DNA from: Planctomycetota bacterium
GTDB lineage: Bacteria > Planctomycetota > UBA8742 > UBA2392
Direction of reading: 5' to 3'
Assembly (NCBI GenBank): GCA_022071975.1
Contig: JAJVIO010000073.1
Span: 1 to 64,000, forward strand
Length of the DNA: 64,000 bases
Part shown: piece by piece, positions 38,027 to 47,892 of the stretch
How positions within the stretch are numbered: position 1 is the first letter of the stretch
Layout of the letters: each line of letters starts with the position of its first letter
Translations under genes and position numbers: made by a program
Notes under the pieces: generated by a model
What the model was told of the DNA's origin: nothing
The model's input: only the letters and a program-made list of their open reading frames with translations
Database searches by the model: none

Positions 38027-39721
38027 ATGAGGAAAACGAAAACACTGGCCCGATTTGTCGTGGCGGCCGCCGTGCTTGGCATGCTCGGCAGCATCTACAT
38101 TGTGAACTCGGAGGAGTTCGGCCCGGCGAAGGTCTACTACGACGAGTTCATCAAGCGCCCGTCCCTGCAGATGCGCACGCGCGGACGCGTCAAGCTGGCA
38201 AGCACCGGCCACCCGGGCGCGTTCCAGATCCTGTCCGAAAGCTACGCCAAGGCCGAGGACCCGAAGCCGCAGGTGAAGTACCTGCTCACCAACATCTGCG
38301 CCGACTTCTTCAAGGACGAGCAGTTCAACCCCGGCTGGACCACCTGGCGCAACAAGTTCGTCAATGAACAGGACGCCTGGCTGTGGTACCGCAGCCTGAT
38401 CCTGCACGCCGAGAACGGCCACGAGGACGACCTCTACGCCGTCGCCAATGAGCAGAAGCTGCTGTTCCTGCGTGTGGCGGCACTCGAGGCCCTGTGCGAA
38501 GTCGGCAGCGACAAGCTGCTCGACTGGTGGACCGCCAAGCTGGACGAGGCCGAGAAGTGGAAAGACCCCGAGCGCGCATTGATGCTCGAGACCGGGGCCA
38601 AGACCCTGTACGCCGAAGCCAGCAGCTACGGCCAGGACAACTTCCGCAAGATGGCCCTGAAGCTGATCCCGCTGATCGAGGACAAGAAGACCGCCGAGAA
38701 AACCAAAGTGGTGATGGCCCGCTATTTCCGCGAGATCTTCGGCGGCGACAGGCTGTTCGTGAACGCGGCGCCCTGGCTTGACCGCCTGCTCAACCCCAAC
38801 AAGGAAGAGCGCGCCGACGACAAATACGCCCCCGCCACCCCGCCCACCAAGTTCGTGGGTGTCGAGGCGGCCGGCAAGCGAATCGTGTACGTGATCGACA
38901 TGAGCGACTCGATGCTCGAGCCCCTGAGCGGCAAGGAAAAGGAAGAGATCAAGAAGCCGGTCAAGAAGCCCACGGGCCCCGTAACCGGCGGCGGCAAGAC
39001 CGAAGGACCCGAAGAGCCGGCCGAGGAAGAGAAGGAAGAAGAGGAAGACCCGCTGGACTGGAGCAAGATCAAGACCCGCTTCGACGCCGCGCGTGAGTAC
39101 CTGAAACTCAGCCTGCGCAGCCTGAAGGAAGACCAGTTCTACTGCGTGATCTGGTTCGGCACCGAGCACGACACGCTCAAAACCACCAAGGGGCTGATCC
39201 CCGTCACCAAGGCCAACGTCGAAAAGACCTGCGACGAGCTGGACCGCATCAAGGCCGGCCCCCCGACCCAGGACCGCAAGCTGGGCACCATCCGCGGCAA
39301 CACCAACCTGCACGGCGGCATCCGCCAGGCCTACAAGCTGACCGGCAAGGCCGAGGTGAAAGACTACGCCTACGTGAACCCCGAGACGTTCATGACCGGC
39401 GCCGACACCATCTTCATCCTGTCCGACGGCGACCCCACCGACGACGACTGGGCGCTGAACGACAAGCGCGAGGAATGGGACCAGACCGGCGACCCGGAAA
39501 GCCGCACCAAGCACGCCGACCAGGACGTGCTGCGCTTCCCCGGCCCCTACGGCTACTGGTCAGGCCAGGGCCAGGGCCGCTGGATCGCCGACGACGTGTG
39601 GCGCATGAACCTGTTCCACAAGTCCGAGATCCACTGCATCGGCATCGGCGAAGTATCGATGGGCATGCTGCAGTCCATCGCCAAGCACGGCCTCGGGCAG
39701 GTCAAGTTCGTAGGCAAGTAA
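38027..39721 (+). CDS. secreted VWA-domain protein with N-terminal helical repeats
   Basis: VYVIDMSDSML MIDAS; TIRGNTNLHGGIRQAY; DTIFILSDGDPT; paralog at 40211. Confidence 0.88.
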   Translation: MRKTKTLARFVVAAAVLGMLGSIYIVNSEEFGPAKVYYDEFIKRPSLQMRTRGRVKLASTGHPGAFQILSESYAKAEDPKPQVKYLLTNICADFFKDEQFNPGWTTWRNKFVNEQDAWLWYRSLILHAENGHEDDLYAVANEQKLLFLRVAALEALCEVGSDKLLDWWTAKLDEAEKWKDPERALMLETGAKTLYAEASSYGQDNFRKMALKLIPLIEDKKTAEKTKVVMARYFREIFGGDRLFVNAAPWLDRLLNPNKEERADDKYAPATPPTKFVGVEAAGKRIVYVIDMSDSMLEPLSGKEKEEIKKPVKKPTGPVTGGGKTEGPEEPAEEEKEEEEDPLDWSKIKTRFDAAREYLKLSLRSLKEDQFYCVIWFGTEHDTLKTTKGLIPVTKANVEKTCDELDRIKAGPPTQDRKLGTIRGNTNLHGGIRQAYKLTGKAEVKDYAYVNPETFMTGADTIFILSDGDPTDDDWALNDKREEWDQTGDPESRTKHADQDVLRFPGPYGYWSGQGQGRWIADDVWRMNLFHKSEIHCIGIGEVSMGMLQSIAKHGLGQVKFVGK

Positions 39722-39734
39722 GCCGGCAACCCGC

Positions 39735-39761
39735 AAAGCCCCCGGCAAGCCCGGGGGCTTT
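39735..39761 (+). terminator. intrinsic terminator
   Basis: AAAGCCCCCGG-CAAGC-CCGGGGGCTTT. Confidence 0.8.
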
Positions 39762-39778
39762 GTCATTGGCGGGAACAG

Positions 39779-40142
39779 CGAATCACCAATAACCAATTCT
39801 CAATTACCAATGAACGACAGCCCCGCGCAGAGGCTTGATGGATGGGTTGCTAAGACATGGCCCCGCCAGGGGCCCACTATGGTAGCCGGGTGCGTAAGCG
39901 CCCGGACTTGGAACCAGCAGCGCCATCGGGCGCCCGCAGGGCCGCCTTACACGTTCATGGCGCCACTAAGGCGGCCCTTAAGGGCGCGCCCCGGTTCGCT
40001 ACCAGTTTCCGGGGGCTGACGCCCCCGGCTGCCCGTGCCGGGCCCTTCGGGCCGGCTCGACTACAAGGCAGTCTCAAAGCCTTGCGCGTGACTCGCGACG
40101 GTAGTGCCAATTGGTAATTGAAAATTGGTTATTGGTAATTCG
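39779..40142. repeat. 364-bp element flanked by inverted ATTGGTA heptads, with internal palindromes
   Basis: 39779-39812 CGAATCACCAATAACCAATTCTCAATTACCAATG vs 40108-40142 CAATTGGTAATTGAAAATTGGTTATTGGTAATTCG; inside AGGGCCGCCTTA...TAAGGCGGCCCT. Confidence 0.9.
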
Positions 40143-40210
40143 CTGTTCTACCCACACTCGCTGCGCCTTTCCGCATTCCTCAATCCGGCCCTCGTCCTAC
40201 ACTGGAAGCC

Positions 40211-41818
40211 ATGCGTCGCCTCGCCTTCATCTGCCTTGCACTGCTGGCGCTCACGGCCGCGATCCGCGCCGACGACGCCTGGGACAAGCAGGTCGCCGAC
40301 TACAAGGCCAGCCAGAAACGCCCTTCCTTATGGAAGCGCACCCAGGGGCGCGAAGCCCTGGCGCTCACCCGGGACGTGCGCGCCATCCCGATCCTGGCCG
40401 CGGACTACAAGTCGGCCGAGAAGCCCCGCGACCAGGTGCAGTTCCTGTGCGCCGCGCTGGCCACGCGCTACTGCAACAGCAAAGACTGCGTCGATGCGCT
40501 CGAAACCTGGCGCGGCGCACATTCTCGCGCCGAGGACGCCTGGCTGTGGTACCGCACCCTGCGCATCTACACCAATTGGCGCAGCGTTGATGACGTCAAG
40601 GCCATCATCCGCAACGCCGAGCTCGACGTGTTCCTGCGCGCCGCGGCCCTGGAAGCCATCGCCGCCCGCCAGGACGCCGGCCTGCTCGAGCTGGCCAGCG
40701 AGCTGCTGCTCAACCTGCCGCAGGACAAGCGGCGCTGGGTGCTGGCCGAAAGCTGCATGTCCGTTCTGACGCAGCAGCCCGTAACCGACAAGGCCTTCAA
40801 GCCGCCCGCCGAGCAGCTCGCCCGCGTGCTCGACATGGAGTCCGCGCCCGAACACACCAAGCTGGTGATCGCCCGCGCCTTCCGCCGCATCTTCAACGCC
40901 GAGCACGCCTACCTGGCCGCCGCGCCATGGCTCAAGAAGCTGGAGGGCGACAACGGTCGCGTGCCCAGCCGCACCCTCGCGCAACCCGCGTTTTTGGGCC
41001 TGCAGGCGGAGGGCGCGCGGATCTGCTACGTGATCGACCTCAGCGACTCGATGCTCACGCCGCTCACGGAGCAGGAAAAGCGCGACCTGCGCAACCCGGT
41101 CACCGGCCACCGCAAGCAGGACGGCGAAGAGCCCGAGCCCCAGCCGGACCCGGACGTCGCCGCGCTGCCCTGGGACAGCATCAACACGCGCTTTGATGCC
41201 GCCCGCGAGTTCCTGAAGCTGTCCCTGCGCAAGCTGACCACCGAGCAGCACTTCGCTGTGGCGGCCTTCGGCACCCAGGCCGCGCTGCTGGAGGCCTGCC
41301 CCGGCATGCAGCAGGTGAACGAGAAGCGCATCGCGAAGTCCATCGAAGAACTGGACGCAATCAAGCCGGGCCTGGCCAACGGCAAGCCGACCCTGCGCGG
41401 CATGACCAACCTGCACGGCGGCCTGCAACGCGCCTTCCAGTGCAAGTCCAAGGGGTTGATCAAGGATTACGAGTACGTGGACTGGCTCGGCTTCGAGCAG
41501 GGGGCGGACACCATCTTCCTGCTGAGCGACGGCAAGCAGAGCTGGTCCGACTGGGACTGCATCGACAAGGCCGACGACACCGACGTAAGCGGCAATCCGG
41601 AAAGCGGCGGCGACCTCGGCGAAAAGGGCGAACACCCGGAGCTGCACTTCTACGGCCCCTATGTCGATCAGCGCCATATGCTCGAAGACCTCGAGCGCAT
41701 GAACCTGTTTAGAAAGGCCGAAATTCACGCCATCGGCATAGGCGAAGCCGAAGAAGCCACACTGAGGGCCATAGCCCAGATCGGCAACGGCCAACTCAGG
41801 CTGGTAGGCAAGAAGTAG
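40211..41818 (+). CDS. secreted VWA-domain protein, paralog of 38027-39721
   Basis: signal MRRLAFICLALLALTAAIRA; CYVIDLSDSMLTPL; TLRGMTNLHGGLQRAF; DTIFLLSDGKQSW. Confidence 0.9.
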   Translation: MRRLAFICLALLALTAAIRADDAWDKQVADYKASQKRPSLWKRTQGREALALTRDVRAIPILAADYKSAEKPRDQVQFLCAALATRYCNSKDCVDALETWRGAHSRAEDAWLWYRTLRIYTNWRSVDDVKAIIRNAELDVFLRAAALEAIAARQDAGLLELASELLLNLPQDKRRWVLAESCMSVLTQQPVTDKAFKPPAEQLARVLDMESAPEHTKLVIARAFRRIFNAEHAYLAAAPWLKKLEGDNGRVPSRTLAQPAFLGLQAEGARICYVIDLSDSMLTPLTEQEKRDLRNPVTGHRKQDGEEPEPQPDPDVAALPWDSINTRFDAAREFLKLSLRKLTTEQHFAVAAFGTQAALLEACPGMQQVNEKRIAKSIEELDAIKPGLANGKPTLRGMTNLHGGLQRAFQCKSKGLIKDYEYVDWLGFEQGADTIFLLSDGKQSWSDWDCIDKADDTDVSGNPESGGDLGEKGEHPELHFYGPYVDQRHMLEDLERMNLFRKAEIHAIGIGEAEEATLRAIAQIGNGQLRLVGKK

Positions 41819-41849
41819 GGTTTGATTCCTTCAGCTTCGCAGCAGCCAT

Positions 41850-42085
41850 CTGTCGCCCCTGACGGGGCTTGGGAACTGTCGCACCACTGACCGGGGGTTC
41901 CCTCGCCCGCCTGCGTTGCGGCGGACCCGGTCACCCCCGGCTACCATCGGCAGCCCCTCCGGGGCTGTACTGCGGCAGTAGCGTCCCGAAGGGACGCTCG
42001 TGTGTAGCCGGGGGTGACCGCAGGCGAAGCCGAGGGAACCCCCGGTTCAGCGCGCTACGCGAATCAAGCCCCGAAGGGGCGACAG
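41850..42085. repeat. ~236-bp multi-arm imperfect palindrome
   Basis: CTGTCGCCCCTGACGGGGCTTGG...TCAAGCCCCGAAGGGGCGACAG; inner CCGGGGGTTCCCTCG...GGTCACCCCCGGCTAC / GTAGCCGGGGGTGACCGCAGGCGAAGCCGAGGGAACCCCCGG. Confidence 0.92.
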
Positions 42086-42259
42086 AAGGGGGCATGCACT
42101 CTTTGCATCGCCAGCCGCCCGGTTTTCCGTCAGGAACTGCCCCGCGAAGGTACTTAATGGCAGAATGCTTGGCCCGGGGTCTGGCTCACTTTCGCCAGTC
42201 CGGACGGGCTAATACCTGAAGGGGTACCGGGCGAACCCCCTTCCGACACGAGGGAACAC

Positions 42260-43102
42260 ATGCGTATCTGGGAACCCCACATCCACATGATCAGCCGCGT
42301 CACCGACGACTACGAGAAGATGGCCGCGGCCGGCATCACCCACATCACCGAGCCCCAGTTCTGGCTGGGCCAGCCGCGCACCAGCGTGGGCACATTCATC
42401 GATTACTTCCACCACCTCACCGACTACGAGGTGAAGCGCGCCGCCGACTACGGCATCAAGCACTTCTGCACGATCGGCCTGAACCCGAAAGAAGCCAACG
42501 ACCCGCGCGTGAACAAGGACGTGATGGCGATCCTGCCCGAGTGGGTAAAACACCCGCTGTGCCTGGCGATCGGCGAGATCGGCCTGGATTCGCACACGCC
42601 CACGGAAGAGGAGTTCCTGCGCAAGCAGCTGGACCTGGCCAGGCAGACCAGCATGCCGATCATGGTGCACACCCCGCACCGCGAAAAGTTCAAGGGCACC
42701 AGGCGCATCATCGACATCTGCAAGGATGTCGGCATGAACCCGGACCTGTGCCTGATCGACCACAACAACGAAGAGACCATCCCCATCACCAAGGAGGCGG
42801 GCTACTGGGCCGGCCACACGGTCTACCCGGTGACCAAGCTGAGCCCCGAGCGCGCCAGCAACATCCTGAAGAAATTCGGCACGGAGCGCATGATGCTGAA
42901 CTCAAGCGCCGACTGGGGTCCCAGCGACTGCCTGAACGTGCCCAGAACGGTAGGCGAGCTGCGCCGCAACGGCTTCACGGAAGAGGAAATCCAGAGGGTG
43001 GTGTGGGACAACCCGTTCAACTTCTACGCCCAAAGCGGCAAGCTGGAGGAAGAACGCCAGAAGCTCAAACACACCTTCCTCCCCGAAAGCGTAGGCGTGT
43101 AG
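42260..43102 (+). CDS. TatD-family metal-dependent hydrolase
   Basis: WEPHIHMISRVTDDYEKMAAAGITHITEPQFWLGQPRTSVGTF, AIGEIGLDSHT, MIMVHTPHREK. Confidence 0.85.
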   Translation: MRIWEPHIHMISRVTDDYEKMAAAGITHITEPQFWLGQPRTSVGTFIDYFHHLTDYEVKRAADYGIKHFCTIGLNPKEANDPRVNKDVMAILPEWVKHPLCLAIGEIGLDSHTPTEEEFLRKQLDLARQTSMPIMVHTPHREKFKGTRRIIDICKDVGMNPDLCLIDHNNEETIPITKEAGYWAGHTVYPVTKLSPERASNILKKFGTERMMLNSSADWGPSDCLNVPRTVGELRRNGFTEEEIQRVVWDNPFNFYAQSGKLEEERQKLKHTFLPESVGV

Positions 43103-43231
43103 GTCAGGTGACACGGCCGTCTCGGCCGTGCGTTGTGCGGGCGTCCCGCCTGCACAAGCGGTTGCACTGGAGAGCAGTTCGCCGGGCGTGACGCCCGGCT
43201 GACGCACTGGCGGGACGCCAGTGTCACTTCG

Positions 43232-44446
43232 CTAGAACGTGTGGACGAACAACCCGCTTCGCAGCTTGGGTTCGAACCAGGTGCTCTTGGGCGGCATGAT
43301 CTGGCCGGCGTCGGCTATGTCCATCAGCTGCTGCACCGTTACCGGGTACATGCTGAAGGCCGCGCCGCCGTGCTTGTCCACCTGCTGCTTCAGGTAGTCG
43401 GTGCCGCGGATGCCGCCGGCGAACTCGACGCGTTCGCTGGTGCGCGGGTCGTCGATCCCCAGCAGCGGCCCCAGCACCTGCTGCTGCAGCATCTCCACAT
43501 CCAGCCTTGAAACCGGGTCGGCCTCGGCCGGCGCTTCCAGTGTCAGGCCGTGCCAGCGCCCGCCCAGATACATGCTGACCTGCCCGGGGGCTTTCGGCGC
43601 GGGCGGCGCGTTCTCGCTGATCTCGCAGCAGAAGCCGAGCTCGTCCAGCAGCTCCTCGGGCTCACGGCCGTTGAGGTCTTTGACGATGCGGTTGTAGGGC
43701 AGAATCTGCAGCTCGCTGCCGGGAAAGAACACGCACAGGAACCAGTTGTAGTCCTCTTCGCCCGTGTGCGCGGGGTTGGCTTTGGCACGGGCGTTGGCGA
43801 CGCGGGCGGCGCTGGCGCTGCGGTGGTGGCCGTCAGCCACGTAGAAACAGGGCACCGGCAAAAACGCCTGCGTCAAGGCCTCCGGGGTTGCTACGCGCCA
43901 GGCCGTGTGCTGGATGCCGTCCGGCGCCGTGAAGTCAAACAGGGGCGCCGCCTTCATGGCCTCGGCCACCAGGGCGCTGATCTTCGCGTCATCCCTGTAG
44001 GTCAGGAACACCGGGCCCGCGTTGGCTGACAGGTCGCCGGTCAGGCGGGTGCGGTCGTTCTCTTTGTCCGGCCGGGTCTTCTCGTGTTTCTTGATCAGTC
44101 CGTTGTTGTAGTCCTCAACGTGGCACAGGCCGACAACGCCGCGCTGCACGTGTGCGCCCATGCGCTGCTGGTAGATGTACAGGCTCGGCCCGCTTTCGCG
44201 CACCAGTGCGCCCTGCGACTGCAGGTTGTTAAAATTCTCGACGGCCTTGGCGTAGACCGCGTCGGAGTGCGGGTCGGTGCCGAGCGGCAGGTCGATCTCC
44301 GCGCGCACCACGTGCAGCATGGAAAGCGGGTTGCCGGCCGCCAGCTCGCGCGCTTCCTCCGTGGTCACCACATCATAAGGAAGCGACGCCACCCGCGGCG
44401 CGAGTTCAGGCGTAGGGCGAAGCGGAGTGAACGATCGTATCCGCAT
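43232..44446 (-). CDS. DUF1015-family protein
   Basis: SFTPLRPTPELAPRVASLPYDVVTTEEAREL, LIKKHEKTRPDKENDRTRLTGDLSANAGPVFLTY, FYVADGHHRSASA. Confidence 0.92.
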   Translation of the reverse strand: MRIRSFTPLRPTPELAPRVASLPYDVVTTEEARELAAGNPLSMLHVVRAEIDLPLGTDPHSDAVYAKAVENFNNLQSQGALVRESGPSLYIYQQRMGAHVQRGVVGLCHVEDYNNGLIKKHEKTRPDKENDRTRLTGDLSANAGPVFLTYRDDAKISALVAEAMKAAPLFDFTAPDGIQHTAWRVATPEALTQAFLPVPCFYVADGHHRSASAARVANARAKANPAHTGEEDYNWFLCVFFPGSELQILPYNRIVKDLNGREPEELLDELGFCCEISENAPPAPKAPGQVSMYLGGRWHGLTLEAPAEADPVSRLDVEMLQQQVLGPLLGIDDPRTSERVEFAGGIRGTDYLKQQVDKHGGAAFSMYPVTVQQLMDIADAGQIMPPKSTWFEPKLRSGLFVHTF

Positions 44447-44464
44447 GGCATTTTCCTGTAACTA

Positions 44465-44533
44465 CAATGACCAATTACCAATGACCAATTCACATCCACC
44501 GCTGCTTCATTGGTAATTGGTCATTGGTCATTG
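44465..44533. repeat. hairpin of inverted ATTGGTC heptads
   Basis: 44465-44490 CAATGACCAATTACCAATGACCAATT vs 44508-44533 CATTGGTAATTGGTCATTGGTCATTG. Confidence 0.92.
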
Positions 44534-44537
44534 CTTT

Positions 44538-45476
44538 TCAATTGACCCGGCCTACGTAATCCTTGCCGGTCAAAAAGTTCCCCACGTTGCGGCAGATGAT
44601 TTCGCCTACCTTCTCCTGCGCGTCGATGGTGCTGGCCCCGAGGTGCGGCGTGCACACCACTTTCGGGTGCATCACCAGCGGGTGGTCGGCGCCCGGGGGC
44701 TCTTTCTCGAACACGTCCAGCGCCGCGCCGCCGCACTTGCCGCTGTTGAGCGCTTCCAGCAATGCCGCCTCATCCACCAGGCCGCCGCGCGCGCAGTTGA
44801 TCAGGCGCATGCCCGGCTTGCAGATCTCGAAGGCGCGCTTGCCCACCAGATGCCTGGTTTCCGGCAGCACCGGCGTGTGCAGAGTCAGGATGTCCGCCCG
44901 CTTGATCACCTCATCCAGCGGCAGCAGGTCCACGCCGATCTCCCGGGCGCGCTCCTGGCTGATCACCGGGTCGTAGCCGATCACCTTCATCTTTAAACCC
45001 AGCGCGCGGTCGGCCACCACGGCGCCGATGTTGCCCAGCCCAAGCACGCCCAGCGTCTTGCCCGTCAGCTCGAAGCCGACCAGCTTGCGGTCGAACTCGC
45101 CCTTGTGCAGCTTCTCGTTCGCCTGCGGGATGTGCCGCGCCATGGCAAACATCAGGCCCAGCGTATGCTCGGCCGTGGTCACGGTGTTGCCGCCCGGCGC
45201 GATCAGCACCGCGATGCCCTTGGCCGCCGCGGCCTTGGCGTCGATGTTGTCGTAGCCGGTGCCGGCGCGCCCGATCACGCGCAGGCCCCTGGTCTGCTCC
45301 AGAATGTCGGCGGTCACCTTGCTCTCGCTGCGCACGATCAAGGCCGCGCAGCCTTCCAGTTTGGCGACAAGCTCGTCGCCGTTGACGGGCGCGATTTCCT
45401 CGACCTCGATGCCCTTGTAGCCGCGCAGCACGGCCACGCCGTCCGGGTTCAGCTTGGCGGAGATCAGCACTTTCAT
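44538..45476 (-). CDS. serA: D-3-phosphoglycerate dehydrogenase-like 2-hydroxyacid dehydrogenase (short form, no ACT tail)
   Basis: VIGRAGTGYDNIDAKAAAAKGIAV, GKTLGVLGLGNIGAVVADRALGLKMKVIGYDP, LHTPVLPETRHLVG, INCARGGLVDEAAL, CTPHLGAST. Confidence 0.88.
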   Translation of the reverse strand: MKVLISAKLNPDGVAVLRGYKGIEVEEIAPVNGDELVAKLEGCAALIVRSESKVTADILEQTRGLRVIGRAGTGYDNIDAKAAAAKGIAVLIAPGGNTVTTAEHTLGLMFAMARHIPQANEKLHKGEFDRKLVGFELTGKTLGVLGLGNIGAVVADRALGLKMKVIGYDPVISQERAREIGVDLLPLDEVIKRADILTLHTPVLPETRHLVGKRAFEICKPGMRLINCARGGLVDEAALLEALNSGKCGGAALDVFEKEPPGADHPLVMHPKVVCTPHLGASTIDAQEKVGEIICRNVGNFLTGKDYVGRVN

Positions 45477-45582
45477 GGTTCGTCCCTTCAACTCTTGGCG
45501 CCAAAAGGGACAGGCACCTTTTCGCGCCACCCTTTGCTCTTGTTCGTGTGCTTGACCGGCGAAAAGGAGCCAGTCCCTTACC

Positions 45583-46734
45583 CTAGCCCTTCAGTCGCAG
45601 GTACTCGGCCTGGGCGGCTTTCAGCCCGGCACCTGACTCGAATTTCAGGCCGGCCTCGGCCAGCACCGCCACCAGCGCCGCCAGCAGGCCCATGGTGTCG
45701 ATGTAGTCGTAGTTGCCCAGGTGCGCGAGCCGGAAGATCTTGCCCTTCAGTTCGTCCTGCCCGTCGGCGATGATCGCACCGAACTGCTTCTTCAGCCCCT
45801 TGATCACCACCCCGCTGTCCATGCTGGATGGCACGCGCACGGCCGTGACGCTGTCGCTGGGCGCGTCGCTCAGCAGCTCGAGGCCCAGGGCCTTGGCGGC
45901 CGCGCGCGACATGCTGGCGAGTTCGTGGGCGTTGCGCACCAGCTTGTCCACGCCGGCGTCGAGAATCCACTTCAGGCTGGCGGCGGCTGCGGCGATCAGG
46001 CTGATGGCCGGTGTGAAGGCGGTCTGGTCCTTGGCCTGGTTCTTCATCTCGCGGGCGAAGTCGAAGTAGAAGCGCCGGTTGCCCTTGCGCGAGGTGAACA
46101 TCTTCTCGGCCTTCTCGCTGATGCTTACGAACGCCAGCCCCGGCGGCATGGCCATGGCCTTCTGGCTGCCGCACACCACCAGGTCGAGGCCCCATTCGTC
46201 GGTGCGCACGTCGTGGGCGCCGATCCAGGTGATGGCGTCCACGCACAGCAGGCAGTTGGACATCGGCTTCACCAGCTGGGCGATCTGCTGCACGGGGTGC
46301 AGCGCGCCGGTGCTGCTTTCGCTGCCCTGCACAAACACCGCGCGCGCGTCGGGGTGCATGGCGAGCTGCGCCGCCACGGCCGCCAGGGGCACGCCGCGGC
46401 CGTTCTCGACCTTGATCTCTACCACATTAGCGCCGAAGGCCTGGTTCATCTTGAGCCAGCGTTCACCGAACTTGCCGCCGTTGACGCAGATGACCTTGTC
46501 GCCCTCCTGCACCACGTTGGAGACGCAGGCCTCAAGGCCGCCGCTGCCGGAGGCCGCGAAGGTGATCACCGGGCGCTCGGTCTTGAACAGTTGCTGCAGG
46601 CCCTTGCGCACGACCTGAAAGAGTTCGATGAAGGCGTCGGTGCGGTGGTGCATCGAAGCCTCGGCCTGGGCGATCTGCGCCTCGGGCAACAGGGCGGTGG
46701 GCCCCGGGGTAAGCACGCGGTTCTTGGGTAGCAT
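45583..46734 (-). CDS. class V aminotransferase (serine-glyoxylate / phosphoserine aminotransferase-like)
   Basis: [76 protein letters not shown] lysine. Confidence 0.88.
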   Translation of the reverse strand: MLPKNRVLTPGPTALLPEAQIAQAEASMHHRTDAFIELFQVVRKGLQQLFKTERPVITFAASGSGGLEACVSNVVQEGDKVICVNGGKFGERWLKMNQAFGANVVEIKVENGRGVPLAAVAAQLAMHPDARAVFVQGSESSTGALHPVQQIAQLVKPMSNCLLCVDAITWIGAHDVRTDEWGLDLVVCGSQKAMAMPPGLAFVSISEKAEKMFTSRKGNRRFYFDFAREMKNQAKDQTAFTPAISLIAAAAASLKWILDAGVDKLVRNAHELASMSRAAAKALGLELLSDAPSDSVTAVRVPSSMDSGVVIKGLKKQFGAIIADGQDELKGKIFRLAHLGNYDYIDTMGLLAALVAVLAEAGLKFESGAGLKAAQAEYLRLKG

Positions 46735-46848
46735 GGTCAGCTCCTTTGCGGCGATAGTAGCCTGCCGGACTGTGAGGTCTATTACAACCTGAGGGAAGAA
46801 GCGCCGGATTGCTATGCGTTTGAAATGGGGAGCAACAGGGGCTTGAGC

Positions 46849-47868
46849 ATGAAGTTCCAGGACTACTACGAAATCCTTGGCGTGAAGCGGGACGCCTCGA
46901 TCGACGAGATCAAGAAGGCCTACCGCAAGCTCGCCATGAAATGGCACCCGGACCGCCACACGGGCGACGACCGCGCCGCCGCCGAGGAGAAATTCAAGCG
47001 CATCAACGAGGCCAAAGAAGTTCTGACCGACCCCGAGAAGCGCGCCAAGTACGACAAGTTCGGCCAGCACTGGGAGCACGGCCAGGACTTCCGCCCGCCC
47101 CAGGGCGGCGGCTGGCAGACCATGAACCCCGAGGAGTTCGAGAGCATCTTCGGCGGCGGCGGATTCTCCGACTTCTTTGCCAGCATGTTCGGCGACGACA
47201 TGCGCACCCGCTACGGCGGCGCACGCGCACGTCGCGCGCGCCAGGCTCGCGGCGCCGACGTCAACGCCGAGCTGCGCCTGACCATCAGCGACGCGATTGA
47301 AGGCGGCAAGCGTGAGTTCGGCCTCGGCACCGTGCAGGCCTGCGCCACCTGCGGCGGCAGTGGCGAGCTGGGCGACCACGTCTGCCCAAGCTGCGCCGGC
47401 ATGGGCCGCGTGCGCGGCCACAAGACCGTCGAATTGAAAGTGCCGAAGGACGTGCGCGACGGCATGGTGCTGCGCCTGCGCGGCCTGGGCGAGGCCGGCC
47501 AGGGCGGCGGAGAAACGGGCGACCTGTATTTGACCATCCGGCTGCAGGGCGACGCCAACTACCGGCGCGAAGGGGCCGACATTTTCGCCGACGTGCCGGT
47601 AGCACCCTGGGAGGCGCAGGAAGGCGCGAAGGTCGACATCCGCACGCTGGAGGGCACGGTAACGCTCAACGTGCCCGCAGGCACCAAATCCGGCCAGCAC
47701 CTGCGCCTCAAGGGGCTGGGGCTAAGCCACGAACAAGGCGGCCGCGGCGACCTGTACGCGGTGATCCGGCTGGCCATGCCGGAAGACCCCAGCGACAAGC
47801 AGCAAGAGCTGATCAAGCAGCTGAAAGAATCCGGCCCCAAAGAAGTAAAAGGCGGCGCCAGAAGGTAG
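46849..47868 (+). CDS. DnaJ/CbpA-type J-domain chaperone with a single reduced zinc centre
   Basis: [55 protein letters not shown]; DnaJ C-terminal domains. Confidence 0.92.
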   Translation: MKFQDYYEILGVKRDASIDEIKKAYRKLAMKWHPDRHTGDDRAAAEEKFKRINEAKEVLTDPEKRAKYDKFGQHWEHGQDFRPPQGGGWQTMNPEEFESIFGGGGFSDFFASMFGDDMRTRYGGARARRARQARGADVNAELRLTISDAIEGGKREFGLGTVQACATCGGSGELGDHVCPSCAGMGRVRGHKTVELKVPKDVRDGMVLRLRGLGEAGQGGGETGDLYLTIRLQGDANYRREGADIFADVPVAPWEAQEGAKVDIRTLEGTVTLNVPAGTKSGQHLRLKGLGLSHEQGGRGDLYAVIRLAMPEDPSDKQQELIKQLKESGPKEVKGGARR

Positions 47869-47892
47869 GGACACGCTGCCGCGTGTCCCTAC
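47865..47892. terminator. 28-bp palindrome between convergent genes, carrying both stop codons
   Basis: GTAGGGACACGC-TGCC-GCGTGTCCCTAC. Confidence 0.8.

Noticed and set aside
37961-39514. 517-aa antisense ORF over the first VWA gene (and a similar one at 40328-41794)
   Set aside because: Shadow frames; sense strand carries MIDAS and paralogy
41850-42085. Insertion sequence or transposon
   Set aside because: No transposase ORF; the structure is palindromic throughout, not terminal inverted repeats with cargo
42260-43102. Part of an ebo-type operon because of the TatD-like sequence
   Set aside because: None of the other ebo genes are present in the neighbourhood
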